From Brasenia schreberi (Eukaryota > Streptophyta > Magnoliopsida > Nymphaeales > Cabombaceae), in contig JAYKKT010000056.1 in assembly GCA_036023115.1 (NCBI GenBank), forward strand, positions 3,822,501 through 3,886,500: a stretch of DNA of 64,000 bases, written 5' to 3'. The notes under the pieces are model-generated. The model was not told where the DNA came from. It was given only the letters and a program-made list of their open reading frames with translations, and ran no database searches. Shown piece by piece: positions 1 to 9,982 of the stretch. A program made the translations under genes and the position numbers. The stretch's first letter is position 1. Each line of letters starts with the position of its first letter.

Positions 1-322
1 CGGTTCCTGATTTGGCCACAAGGGAACTGAGCTAGTGGTGGTACAATGGGGAGAAGGCCGACTCGATGCAGAATCCGCCTCCATGGATGTAGACAAGCAG
101 TGGACGCTTCTGGCTGGTCTCAGGAAGAAGAGGGGGAAGGTAGAGCCTGGCTGAGAGGCCGGTGTCGGCGTCGATGGTGATGTCCTTGGAGGAGACGCCG
201 GTGCGGGGGTCGGAGTCGGAAGACGGAACCCTCTCGGTTCCCTTAAACCTCTCAACGCGTCCATCCTTGGAGATGCGAAACAATCCTGGTATCTCTCCAA
301 CGATCTCTTGGGAAGAATCCAT
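1..322 (-). pseudogene. CXE-1: carboxylesterase, N-terminal part with nonsense codon
   Basis: The first 96 codons of a plant carboxylesterase (alpha/beta hydrolase, HSL-like) run leftwards from an ATG at 320-322. The protein is nearly identical to CXE-2 and contains the oxyanion-hole motif HGGGF at residues 80-84. At 32-34 the codon that is Tyr-97 in CXE-2 (TAC) is TAG. The remaining ten codons to the window edge still align with CXE-2 (LNSLVAESG-like), so this is a point nonsense mutation and not a gene end. The catalytic Ser, Asp and His would lie outside the window. Its upstream region is homologous to that of CXE-2, including TATA box and a conserved block. Most likely a recent pseudogene; a sequencing error at one base would be the alternative. 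Confidence 0.8.
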
Positions 323-404
323 TATGGGTCAGGGTAGCTGTGAGGGTGGTGAATGCTTTGTAGGCTTATTATTTTTCCTGGTTCTTGATGATATATAAGT
401 TGAC

Positions 405-410
405 TATATA
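405..410 (-). promoter_or_regulatory. TATA box of CXE-1
   Basis: TATATA lies about 82 bases upstream of the CXE-1 ATG, at the position equivalent to the TATA box of CXE-2. The surrounding sequence is homologous between the two genes. Confidence 0.5.
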
Positions 411-419
411 GTGAGGCAC

Positions 420-449
420 TTATGTTGTGGGTGACGTGAGCTCATACGC
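420..449 (-). promoter_or_regulatory. Conserved promoter block of CXE-1 with TGACGTG core
   Basis: A 30-base block just upstream of the TATA box is identical to 8058-8087 in front of CXE-2, although flanking bases differ. It contains TGACGTG (432-438), the ACGT-core type of site bound by plant bZIP factors of the TGA/ABF kind. Binding is inferred, not shown. Confidence 0.45.
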
Positions 450-2140
450 CGGAAATACCTTTCAGGTACTCTCTTGAACAGGACGCCAATATGCCTATAT
501 TTCAGGCAATGTTTAATAAAATTTTGTTTTCTCAACCAAGAAGGCTAATTTAAAAAGGATAAACTATAAACTTGGGTAATACGAATATCAGAAGAGTTGT
601 GATAATTATCATACGATACTGGAAACGTAGGATATATTCAAGAGGAAAAACCGAAATCATCAAAAGGACAAATCTTGTCGTTGATGACTCCAATACTTTT
701 CCATCGATCCCCACCATGAATAACTGTGAATAGAATCCAAAACATGGGGACCCCGTTAATTGTTATTGTCAAAAGCGATAACTCAATTCAATGACAGAAT
801 ACGTAAACCCACTTGGGATATAAAGATATGCTAGAGAACTCTAATCCTTGTTTTCAAGAGAAAAACTAGAGAATAAGGTTTCACACGATGGAATGAATCT
901 CCAAGAATCTCACTTTATTACGAATGAGGTTTTTTAGGATGGTGAAACACTCGATATGCTCGAGAGGATGTTGAGAGAACTACGTTATTAAATAACTACT
1001 CCTAAGGATAAGGGAGGAAAATACTGTCATTGCATCATTGATTCCTTTTCTCTTAGTTATAAGTGTTACTTATAGAAACATTAGAGCACATGCCGCCTTT
1101 TTCAGGTATAACTCCCGATAACTCCCCACTTCTGTGTTTATGTTTTTCCTTTTTGTTGCTACCCAACCGGGATGTGTTAATTGATCTCATGATCTATATT
1201 TTAAGATCAACTAAGAGTAGTGGGTCCATTTTACACATTCGGGTCTCGTTCAATCAATTAAGGATAATGGGTCTACTTTACATGTTCGGGTTCTCGACCC
1301 CTTGATTGCTTGGTGTCTCTCTTTCTCCGAGAATCTTATCCTTCTACTATATGCCCTTCATTTCTCTTTAGCATCAATGCATGTCCCATGTGACTCTATG
1401 TCCATAATCATCGAGGGCATGAGTCATATCCAAATCTATTTCACACCAAAAAGATATTGACACATTTGTTCTTTTAGTGCGATTCTTAGCATTGTGTTCA
1501 TTTGAATTAGGGATCTTCTTATTTCCTATGCTTATACGAATCCCTTCAGCAAAACCCTTTCTTGTATCTTCCTGCTTCCATTGGTTCTTCTTCAGATGAT
1601 GTTGTTCCACCTACTACAAAATCAACCCTTGGACTTACTGATTTTCATGTTGACGAGCTGTTATTGACTCATGATGGCTTTATAATGTCTCATTGTTCAA
1701 ATTTTATCCATCCTTGGTCCATAATCAATCAAATGTATATTGATGGAGTAGATAAGGTGATAATCCAAAAACACCGTTTTTGGCTACAATGGAGAACCTT
1801 TGACCTCATCATACTATCTTGTTTGGTCATATAATTTGATGACAAACTTCTATACTCTTTCACTCTTCTTTTTGGATATCCGGGCTCAATTGCTTTTAAT
1901 TTTTTTTGGAATAATGTCTCCCACCATTTTGGACGTTCTAGTGATATACAAGACTCTTAATTAAAGGTCTTGACCCAATCTCCTTGGCTGACCATAACTT
2001 TTATACTCCCAAACTTGCAACTTTTTAAGGATGACTTTATTCATTGACATTCATGTACTAGACTTATGACATACGAAGAACACCATGTACTAGACTTATT
2101 TTCAATTTTTTTTTGCTTATTTGATCTACTCTCAATTGCA
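450..2140. other. Intergenic; promoter homology to CXE-2, then unassigned
   Basis: Bases from 323 to about 760 are homologous to 7956 to about 8425 upstream of CXE-2, ending near a shared stretch containing CATGGGGACCCCGTTAAT. Beyond that, to about 2140, the sequence is AT-rich. Short open frames on both strands show no recognisable domain. I see no supported gene here. Confidence 0.5.
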
Positions 2141-5036
2141 TTGGAGCGTTCTCTCTTAGCGACGCACTATAGAGCCTGAATGTAGTTAAAAGTAAGCAAG
2201 GGTCTCTACATCTTCGCCCAAATATAGTGAATCAATTGCAGAAAAGGTTCCCACGTCATGGACGGGTGTGTGTAAAAGTTAGCCCCTTTACATTATCGCC
2301 CGAATGTAGTGAATAAGTTATGGCAAGGGTCTCCGCATTTTCAAAATGAACGGATGCAGGGGTAAGAAAGCTAGTCCTAGATAATAAGATTCATATTGAT
2401 ACTTGAAATATAGAAACATTGACTGGTAAATTAATGGAGGCGGTAAATACTATGATTCAAAGAATGATTGACATTTTATGTTTACAAGAGACAAAGTGGG
2501 TGGGAGAAAAAGCAAATGAGATTGATAATACAGGTTTTAAATTATGGTATTGAAGAAAGGAGAATGCTCAAAATGGAGTTGGTATAATACATAAAGATTT
2601 AAAGGATAGTGTAGTAGACATATAAGGATATGTTGATTGAATTATGATGGTGAAATTAGTGTTAGGAGTATAGGCTTTGAATATTGTTTGTGCTTACATA
2701 CCCCAAGTAGGATTAGAAGATAGTATAAAAAAGGCTTTTTGAGAGGAGTTAGATAAAGTAATTCAAAGAATTCTACAATGGGAGGTGATTTGTTATGGAG
2801 ACTTATAAGAATGGCTTGTCAAAAACACAAATTGATTATTTTGTTTATAAGAAAAAAGATAGATCATGTTGTAAATATTGCAAGGTAATTTAAGGAGAAA
2901 GCTTAACTACTCAACATCAACTTCAATAATGGATTTTTAAGTAAAAAGTGGACAAAGAATAATCAAGTGCATAGAGTTATTCAAACTAGATGGTGAAACC
3001 TCAAATGTGAGAAAAAAGATATATTTAAACAAAAAGTCCTTCAAGAAGATGCTTGAAATTATGTAGGTACACCTTCTAATATGTGAAATAATATGACCAT
3101 ATATATTAGAGAAGTGATAAAAGATGCGTTATGCGAATCTAAAGCAGGCGTACCAATACAAAAAGAAGTTTGGTGGTAGAGTGATGTGGTGCAAGATAAA
3201 ATAAAGGTAAAGAAGGCATGTTACAAATTGTATCATGCCAGGAAAACTAGTAAAACTTTGAATGCTTATAAGAAAGCAAATAAAGAAGCAAAAAATACCG
3301 TTAGTAAAGCAAAAGCTAAAATTTGAGAGGATTTATATAAAAATCTTAACTCAAAAGAAGGTGAAAGAGATATTTTTAGGATAGCTAAGGCTAGAGATAA
3401 GAAAACTAAGGATCTTACTTTTGTTAGATGTAGGATGAGAAGATTCTAGTGACAAATGATTATATAAAAAATAAATAAATAAATGATTTTTATAAGTTTT
3501 TTAATGAAAATACATATAGTAGTATTAGCTTAGGAAAGCTAGCTAAATCATAAAAGTATATAAATCATAATTTTTGCTGGCGTATTTTAAAAAATGAAGG
3601 TAAAGAGGTTCTTAAATATATAAAGGTTAGTAAATTTGTAGGACTAGACAATATTCTTATAGAAGTATGAAAAATCCTAGGAGTGATGGGGCTTACTTGG
3701 CTCAAAAGACTATTTAATAAAATATGGAGAACCCAAAAGGTGCCCGAAGAATGAAGGGGGAGTACACTTTTACCCATATATAAGAACGAGGGAGACATTC
3801 AAAAATTTGTCAATTATCGAGGTATAAGTTAACGAGTCATACTATGAAATTATGAAAAAGAATTATCGAATGTAGGTTAAGACAAGTATCGAATACAAAA
3901 GAGAACCAATTCAGATTCATGCCCGATAGATCTACTATTGAAGCGATTCACCTATTGAAACGTCTTATGAAAATTTTAGAGCAAAAAAAAACCTTCACTT
4001 GATATTTATTGATATTGAAAAAACTTACGATAGAGTACCAAGAGATGTTCTTTGGAAAACCTTGGAAAAGAAAGGTATCCCATTGACATACATAAATCTT
4101 ATAAGAGACATGTACAATAGTACAAAAACATGTGTAAGGACTCATGAAGGAATGACAGACTCCTTTGAAGTTAATATTGGGTTACATCAGGGATCAACTT
4201 TAAATCTATATTTACTTATATTGGTCATTGACGAGTTAAAAAATATATTCAAGATGAAGTACCTTGGTGTATGTTATTTGCAGATGCTATTGTGTTAGTA
4301 GATGAGTGTAAGAAAAAAGATAATAGGAAATTGGAACTATGGAGAGAAATGTTAGAAAGTAAAGGCTTTCTGACTTAGTAGAACAAAGACAAAATATATA
4401 TAATGTAAGTTTGATCATTTGGGTACTTCATAGGACATAAAAATTAAGATTGGCACACAATGCATCCCTCACAAGAAAAATTTTAAATACATAGGGTCAA
4501 TTTTTAAAAGTAATGGAAAAATTGATGGAAACATTATACATAGAATTAATGCCGGTTGGTTAAAATGGAGAGGGGCATTGTGTGTTAAGAATATATCATT
4601 AAAGTTCAAAGGTAAATATTATAGAATAGCAATTAGACCTACTATGTTTTATGGTTTTGAGTGCTGGACAATTAATCATGAACATGTGTAAAAGATGTCC
4701 ATATCAGAAATGAAGATGAGATGGATAAGTGGTCACACAAGGAAAGATCATATACATAATCAGGTTATTAGAAACCAATTGGGAGTAGCATCAATAGAGG
4801 ATAAAATGAGAAAAAATCGTTTAAGATAGTTTGAATATATAGAAAGACAACCAAAATACGCTAAAGTAAGAAGATATAAAAAATTACATTGTAAAAATGT
4901 TAAAAGAGGAAAAAAATGATTACAAAAGGGTTGAAAAGAAACTATAAAGAATGATCTAATTTATATTGAGTTAACTGCTAGCATGGCACGTGATAACGCT
5001 ACGTGGAAACAAAGAATCCATGTAGCCGACCCCACT
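2141..5036 (+). mobile_element. RTE-type LINE, copy 1, heavily decayed
   Basis: A plus-strand relic of the RTE-clade LINE that recurs in this window. The 5' leader-like part is at about 2141-2360, the endonuclease region at about 2390-2830, and reverse transcriptase at about 3200-4800. The best-preserved piece, 3999-4298, carries the RT stretch with DRVPR and the GLHQGS motif, after which a frameshift displaces the FADD active-site region. There are many stops and indels. The 3' end matches the shared RTE terminus (ending in GTAGCCGACCCC) but lacks the TTG tail, so it is 3'-truncated, and an L1 fragment follows. It is more diverged than copies 2 and 5 and therefore probably older. Confidence 0.85.
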
Positions 5037-5059
5037 ACTCTCAACTCACCTGCCATGGA

Positions 5060-5650
5060 GTTCTCGTGGACATTTTGGTTCAGGTTGTCCATTTCTCTTC
5101 ATCGGCTTTGGGTCTCATGTCCCAAGATCCACAGTAGTGGCAGTAGATACAGATCTTCTCGTATTTAATCATTATAGTCATGATCTTATCCGGCTACCCC
5201 TTAAACAGCTTCACAGCATCAAGCACAATTCTTGCTTTAATAATCCAAGATTTGACGCCTTGAATCACATATTCGCCAACTTTCATCACTTGCCCAATCT
5301 TCTCTCTCCGATTCATAGTCATTTTAATTCTTTGGCAATGTTCTGGTAAACCCCAAAATTGTATCCAAAATGAAAACATGGAAAAACCCATGTTTTCTGT
5401 TGGCAATTTGAGTTTCCCATTGATGAACAATGTAAAAGATAATTCTTGAAAAGCCAAGAATGACATGGGAAGGATAAATTGTCGATCTAATTCGATTTGA
5501 TCTACGCCAAGTAGGAGGGTTCCTGATAAAGGGTGGGAACTCATCCACATCCTTGAGAAGCATTGCAGAGATAGAGGCCTTGTACATGGTCGTGAGAGAC
5601 ACTACAACCTCACCATCAGGGGGCTTCTCGACATCGATCCTTATGGTGTC
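5060..5650 (-). mobile_element. L1-type LINE ORF1 fragment (DUF4283/zinc-knuckle)
   Basis: Minus-strand open pieces resemble the gag-like ORF1 of plant L1 LINEs. 5602-5324 and 5550-5194 together carry a DUF4283-like stretch (FWIQFWGLPEHC), a following GEYVIQGVKSWIIKARI segment, and then a Cys-rich CIYCHYCG zinc-knuckle remnant near 5115-5135. The two frames overlap, so there is at least one frameshift. No ORF2 of this L1 is visible next to it. It directly abuts the broken 3' end of RTE copy 1. Confidence 0.55.
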
Positions 5651-6977
5651 CCGTTGAAGGTATTCCTAATTCATACCTATGGGATAGAGCCAAACCAGAT
5701 TAGGTGTCACAGCACCATCAACGATGCCCTCTTTGGTCAATTGAGGTGCGAGTGTCAAACAACATAACAACTCTATATATCTTGAAAAGAGACCGTGCCC
5801 CATGGTGAGACCTTATGACCATACCTCATGTTGATTCGAGGGTCGATCAATGGTTAAAGAACTCCTAGCCGAAATTACAGTCCCGACCTCACCACTAGCG
5901 GCACACACATGCTTAGAAATAACAGGCTTAAAGAAGCAACCAATGTAGAAGAAAATTAGAGTTCAATGAAACTCTTAACATCCCACACGAGATGTCTCAT
6001 GTACGTAATATCAAATCTCTTTAGATTTTGACAAAGAGTCAGAGCACGACTATCCATAGAGGCGCAAAAAGAGCGAGGGACCGCAGCCCACCCCATCTCG
6101 TCTCTCTAAATGATGAAGAAAGGATCGAGCACACATTCAAGGTGCAAGACTCCCCAAAAGAGAGTCACATGGTGTTACACGATAAAGAAACAAATTCTGG
6201 GGATGCTAAATCAGAAAGGTGTCTATACTTCTTACCTAAAAAACACTGATGAATGGATTCAGTTGGTACTCAATGAGTAGAGGAGTGAATGGTAGGCTAC
6301 TAACAATGCCAATCAAAAAAGGAGTTGGTAGGATAAAGGCACTCACTATCATTAGCATTGAGGGATTTCGAGTATATATGGTTGATCAAGTTCATGCCTT
6401 CTTGTTTCTCTCACTTTCCTAGGAGTAGTTGTAACTTAGTGTTTTCGAGGTGTCTTTGAACATATTGTGTATTCCTCTCCTTCACATAACTCCGAACAAC
6501 AACCAAGATAAGCACAATCAAATTTTTAGAGATCTTTTTTGTCAGTTGAAATCTTATTTATCCTCCATGAAAACGAGGGTTATATAGTTCTTTAACACCC
6601 CCATCATATTCTATTTTACACTTAGTACTATTTGAATTGTAGCATCACTTTTGATGACAAGAGCTACCAAGGAACTTAATTATCTATACTCAAATGTTGA
6701 TGCCTTCCCTTTCTTCACTTGGCGATATGATCTTTCTTTTTCTCCTCACAAAAGAAAAGGGTTTCCGTGTTTAACCTCCCGGTTCATTTTCATCTCTCAA
6801 TGGTGCATGGTGCTCGTTTTTTTTTTCGCTAACAATACAGAATTTGACATCACAATCTAACAATGGACGAGAAGAGTATCTCATTAACTATGCAATCAAA
6901 AGAAAAGAAAGAAACGCACAAAGAGAGAAAGCGTCTCATTATTAAACACGGCTCATAAATGAAAGGCTCGGATGACG
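5651..6977. other. Intergenic; no confident gene
   Basis: The first ~350 bases may continue the L1 ORF1 fragment on the minus strand, at low similarity. A 73-residue plus-strand open frame (6028-6249), rich in charged residues, has no recognisable domain. The last ~100 bases are the 3' flank of CXE-2, with an AATAAT-type signal on the minus strand near 6941-6946. Confidence 0.4.
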
Positions 6978-7955
6978 TCATTCGCGGTTGATGAAGGAAC
7001 CGAATCGCTTCAGCAACAGTTCTGCCTTCTCAGAATCGGGATTGAAGAGGTGGAACACATGACCTTCCCCTTCGTCGTTGGTTACCTCCACCTCTCCTTT
7101 CCAACCACTACAGGCCAGTGCCTCGTAGTACCACCAACCACGCTCCCGGATGATGTCTTCCCCGGCAACCGCCACGAGGACCCGATGGCACTCAAGGCTC
7201 GATAAAGGCTGCGAGTTGGATGCTAGTGGGTTGAGAATCGGGTCGTCGAGACCAGGGCTGGTGGGGCAGGTGAATTTCCAAAGCTCCTCCACGAACTTCG
7301 CCGTCTCAGGTGACTCGTTGCTGAGACGAACCGAAGACCAGAAGAAAGGGTGCACCAGAATGATCCCCTCGATCTGGATCGGGTCACAAGTTCCCAAACT
7401 CGACCCGAAGATATGCGACTGGCCGCCGGCGATCATGGCGCAATGATGTGCGAGGTTGGCGCCGGCACTGTCACCGGCAATGAACACGCGCGACAAATCG
7501 GCGTGGTTGGCCAGCCATGGCTCGCCGCCAGGTCCAGACTGGCGGGCCACCCACTGTAGCGCAGCCCAACAGTCGAGGTAGCAAAGCGGGACCGGGTGTT
7601 CTGGAGCGAGACGGTACTCCATAGATACGGCGACGGCCCCTGACTCGGCCACAAGGGAATTAAGGTAGTGGTGGTACAGTGGGGAAAAGGCCGATTCGAT
7701 GCAGAATCCGCCTCCATGGATGTAGACAAGCAGTGGACGCCTTTGGCTGGTCTCAGGAAGAAGAGGAGGGAGGTACAGGCGGGACGAGAGGCCGGTGTCT
7801 GCGTCGATGATGATGTCCTTGGAGGAGACGCCGGTTTGGGGGTCCGAGTCTGAAGGCGGGACCCTCTCAGTGCCCTTCAACCTCTCAACGCGCCCATCCT
7901 TGTAGATGCGAAAGAATCCTGGAAACTCTCTAGCTGTCTCTTGGGAAGAATCCAT
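6978..7955 (-). CDS. CXE-2: plant carboxylesterase (HSL-like alpha/beta hydrolase), intact
   Basis: A single-exon 325-residue protein, the usual length for the plant carboxylesterase (CXE) family related to GID1 receptors and 2-hydroxyisoflavanone dehydratases. Seen in the sequence: oxyanion hole HGGGF (80-84), nucleophile motif GDSAG (161-165, Ser163), Asp267 in AGEDIIRERG, and His299 in GEGHVFHL, so the whole catalytic triad is present. There is no signal peptide, which suggests cytosol. These enzymes hydrolyse carboxylic esters of small molecules; the substrate cannot be told from sequence. The start ATG is followed by MDSSQE, as in CXE-1, and a TATA box lies 88 bases upstream. It is the only member of the cluster with all active-site residues and an unbroken frame. 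Confidence 0.95.
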   Translation of the reverse strand: MDSSQETAREFPGFFRIYKDGRVERLKGTERVPPSDSDPQTGVSSKDIIIDADTGLSSRLYLPPLLPETSQRRPLLVYIHGGGFCIESAFSPLYHHYLNSLVAESGAVAVSMEYRLAPEHPVPLCYLDCWAALQWVARQSGPGGEPWLANHADLSRVFIAGDSAGANLAHHCAMIAGGQSHIFGSSLGTCDPIQIEGIILVHPFFWSSVRLSNESPETAKFVEELWKFTCPTSPGLDDPILNPLASNSQPLSSLECHRVLVAVAGEDIIRERGWWYYEALACSGWKGEVEVTNDEGEGHVFHLFNPDSEKAELLLKRFGSFINRE

Positions 7956-8042
7956 TGAGAGTTTGGGTCGGTGTAGATGTGGGGATGGTGGATGGTTGGT
8001 AGGCTTATTATCTTTCTTGGTTCTTGATGATATATGAGTTGA

Positions 8043-8049
8043 TTATATA
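8043..8049 (-). promoter_or_regulatory. TATA box of CXE-2
   Basis: TATATAA on the minus strand, about 88 bases upstream of the ATG. The equivalent position in CXE-1 has TATATA. Confidence 0.6.
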
Positions 8050-8057
8050 GGACGCAT

Positions 8058-8087
8058 TTATGTTGTGGGTGACGTGAGCTCATACGC
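8058..8087 (-). promoter_or_regulatory. Conserved promoter block of CXE-2 with TGACGTG core
   Basis: Thirty bases identical to 420-449 upstream of CXE-1, placed just upstream of the TATA box. It includes TGACGTG at 8070-8076, a typical plant bZIP (TGA/ABF-type) recognition core. The block is better conserved than its immediate surroundings, which suggests constraint or recent gene conversion. Confidence 0.45.
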
Positions 8088-8436
8088 AGGGAAGGGTGGT
8101 TGGTCTCCACCAACAATGGAAGCCTCTTTCAGATACTCTTTTTAACAGGACACTAATGTGCCCATATTTCATGCGATATTTAATAAAATTTATTTTCCAA
8201 ACAAGAAGGCTAAATTAAAAAAAGGTAAACCATAAACATGGGTAGTACAATAAGAGTTGTGATGATAACTATTATACGTGTATTGACGTCGTAGAATCTC
8301 TACTCTCTCAAGTGAGGCAATGTGAGGGAAAACCAAAATCCCGAAGGTTCATGGCTCCACTCTTCCATCAATCCCCACCATGATGCGCTGTCCATTAAAT
8401 CCAAAGCATGGGGACCCCGTTAATACACCAGTATCG

Positions 8437-8437
<1 letters not shown>

Positions 8438-8530
<93 letters not shown>

Positions 8531-8534
8531 TGTT
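8438..8534. repeat. Compound microsatellite (CT)n(GT)n
   Basis: About 37 CT units followed by about 11 GT units. It sits right at the point where homology between the CXE-1 and CXE-2 upstream regions stops. Confidence 0.95.
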
Positions 8535-9752
8535 GGTGATGGTGATCATACTTTGCTCAGAGTCGACTGATATATTGCTTCCAAGGAGCCTAGTAATCTA
8601 TACCCCTTCTTTGTATTCAGTGTTTAATCTCCCTACTCATTTTCATCTCTCAATGGTGCATGGCGTTCGTTTTTCTCCTTGGGAGAATTGGTTTCTTTCT
8701 GGTCGCAATCATCGCTATGCTTTGTGGTCCCAATAGTTTAATCAGTCAATTCCACAAATCTTATCTTCATGAGAAGAACTTAGAGAATTCAGTTTTTGTA
8801 TTCTTACAGAAGATTGTGAAGATCGGGCCATTGGACTTCCTTATTTTTACTAAGTTTCTTTGTACAAGACGATACAGATACTTTTTTAGATTCTGATGAC
8901 TCTATGAGAACCAGCAGATAAGTTGGACCAGTTGATGCCTAGATAGCCCGTATAGTTGGCAAAATGAATATGAGATCATGCATGTTTTTTCTCATGTTCC
9001 ACGTCATTTCTATCCTTGCAAGATGGAGTATATGAACACGACGGTTTGAAGATTGACTTGAAGCTTATTCACACAGAAGAAAGGCATTTTAACAACAAAC
9101 GCAGAACTAATAATTCAGGAATTCATGGTTCTAGTTCTGCAATAATTCCAAAAGCTTAAATTTTTAATTTCAGTAACTACCTTTTCCTGCCAAAATAGTG
9201 TTGGGAATATCATTTTCCAGTTCTTACCCTTGACCAGCACAACAGTCCAACTCTAATTTTCTTGTCATTTACTTGGTGTTCTTCTTTACTGGAGAAGTTC
9301 TACATTCATTTCTTTATCGTTTTGTTCAAACATCCGAACCGTTCTTATAGACCGTTCGCTTGCTTTTGGCATCCAGGTAAGGCAGATGCTCACCTCGCCA
9401 TGAATAAATCTGTCATTGTAGATGAGTTCATTTTTTAGAAAAGAAAAGTCCTGCATTTTTGGTCATAATCTAAAAGAAATTCAAAAAAAAAGTTCAAGAA
9501 ATTGACTTAACGATTCAGGTGGTTCGAAATGTCCAAGTTGGGACCCTGGGTTCCAGAACCTTTATATACTAGTCGTTGGTTTGCCCTAAAAGGGCCATTG
9601 CTCACTGAGTAGGCGGTTGGACATCCGTCAGAAGACTAGGGGTTCAATAACCGGGTGTTCTTCTGGTTGGGGGAGCTGCCTAAACCCCAGTTTGCTTATC
9701 TCTCTCTCTCTCTCACACACAAGAACAAAACAAAAGCGTTATCTTATGAAAG
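8535..9752. other. Intergenic with a tRNA-like SINE candidate and short CT tract
   Basis: No gene is recognised. Near 9600-9660 there is a tRNA-like arrangement: an A-box-like GAGTAGGCGGTTGG and, about 30 bases on, a B-box-like GGGTTCAATAACC. A CT/CA-rich run follows at 9701-9720. This would fit the head of a plant SINE, but I cannot define its ends. Confidence 0.35.
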
Positions 9753-9982
9753 TGATGGAAAAAAGAAGCCAAACAAAATCATGGACGGAGGCCCAAAAAC
9801 TTTTTTCCCAAATATGTTGTAGAAAATTAATATATAGGAAGCATACAAATTTTTATATGAAAAACCTCATCAATATGAGAAGTAAAAATCACGACCTAAC
9901 TTAGAAAAAATTTCACAATAAAACAAATTAGTATAGTAAGATATCTCCTGATACAATAAATCAATATCAATGCCCTTACTCA

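Noticed and set aside
3565..3798. Minus-strand frame in RTE copy 1
   Set aside because: The same antisense frame recurs at 11266-11478 and 37584-37796 in the other copies, in matching position. It is a shadow of the conserved RT sequence, not a gene.
6973..6980. TGACGTCA palindrome at the CXE-2 stop codon as a regulatory site
   Set aside because: It overlaps the stop codon and is not conserved as a palindrome in CXE-3; chance is sufficient.
7150..7853. Plus-strand open frames over CXE-2
   Set aside because: They are antisense shadows of the GC-rich CXE coding sequence with no domain of their own.
8349..8736. Open frames of 66 and 118 residues across the CT repeat
   Set aside because: They consist of Arg-Glu and Leu-Ser runs read from the microsatellite; the coding appearance is an artefact.
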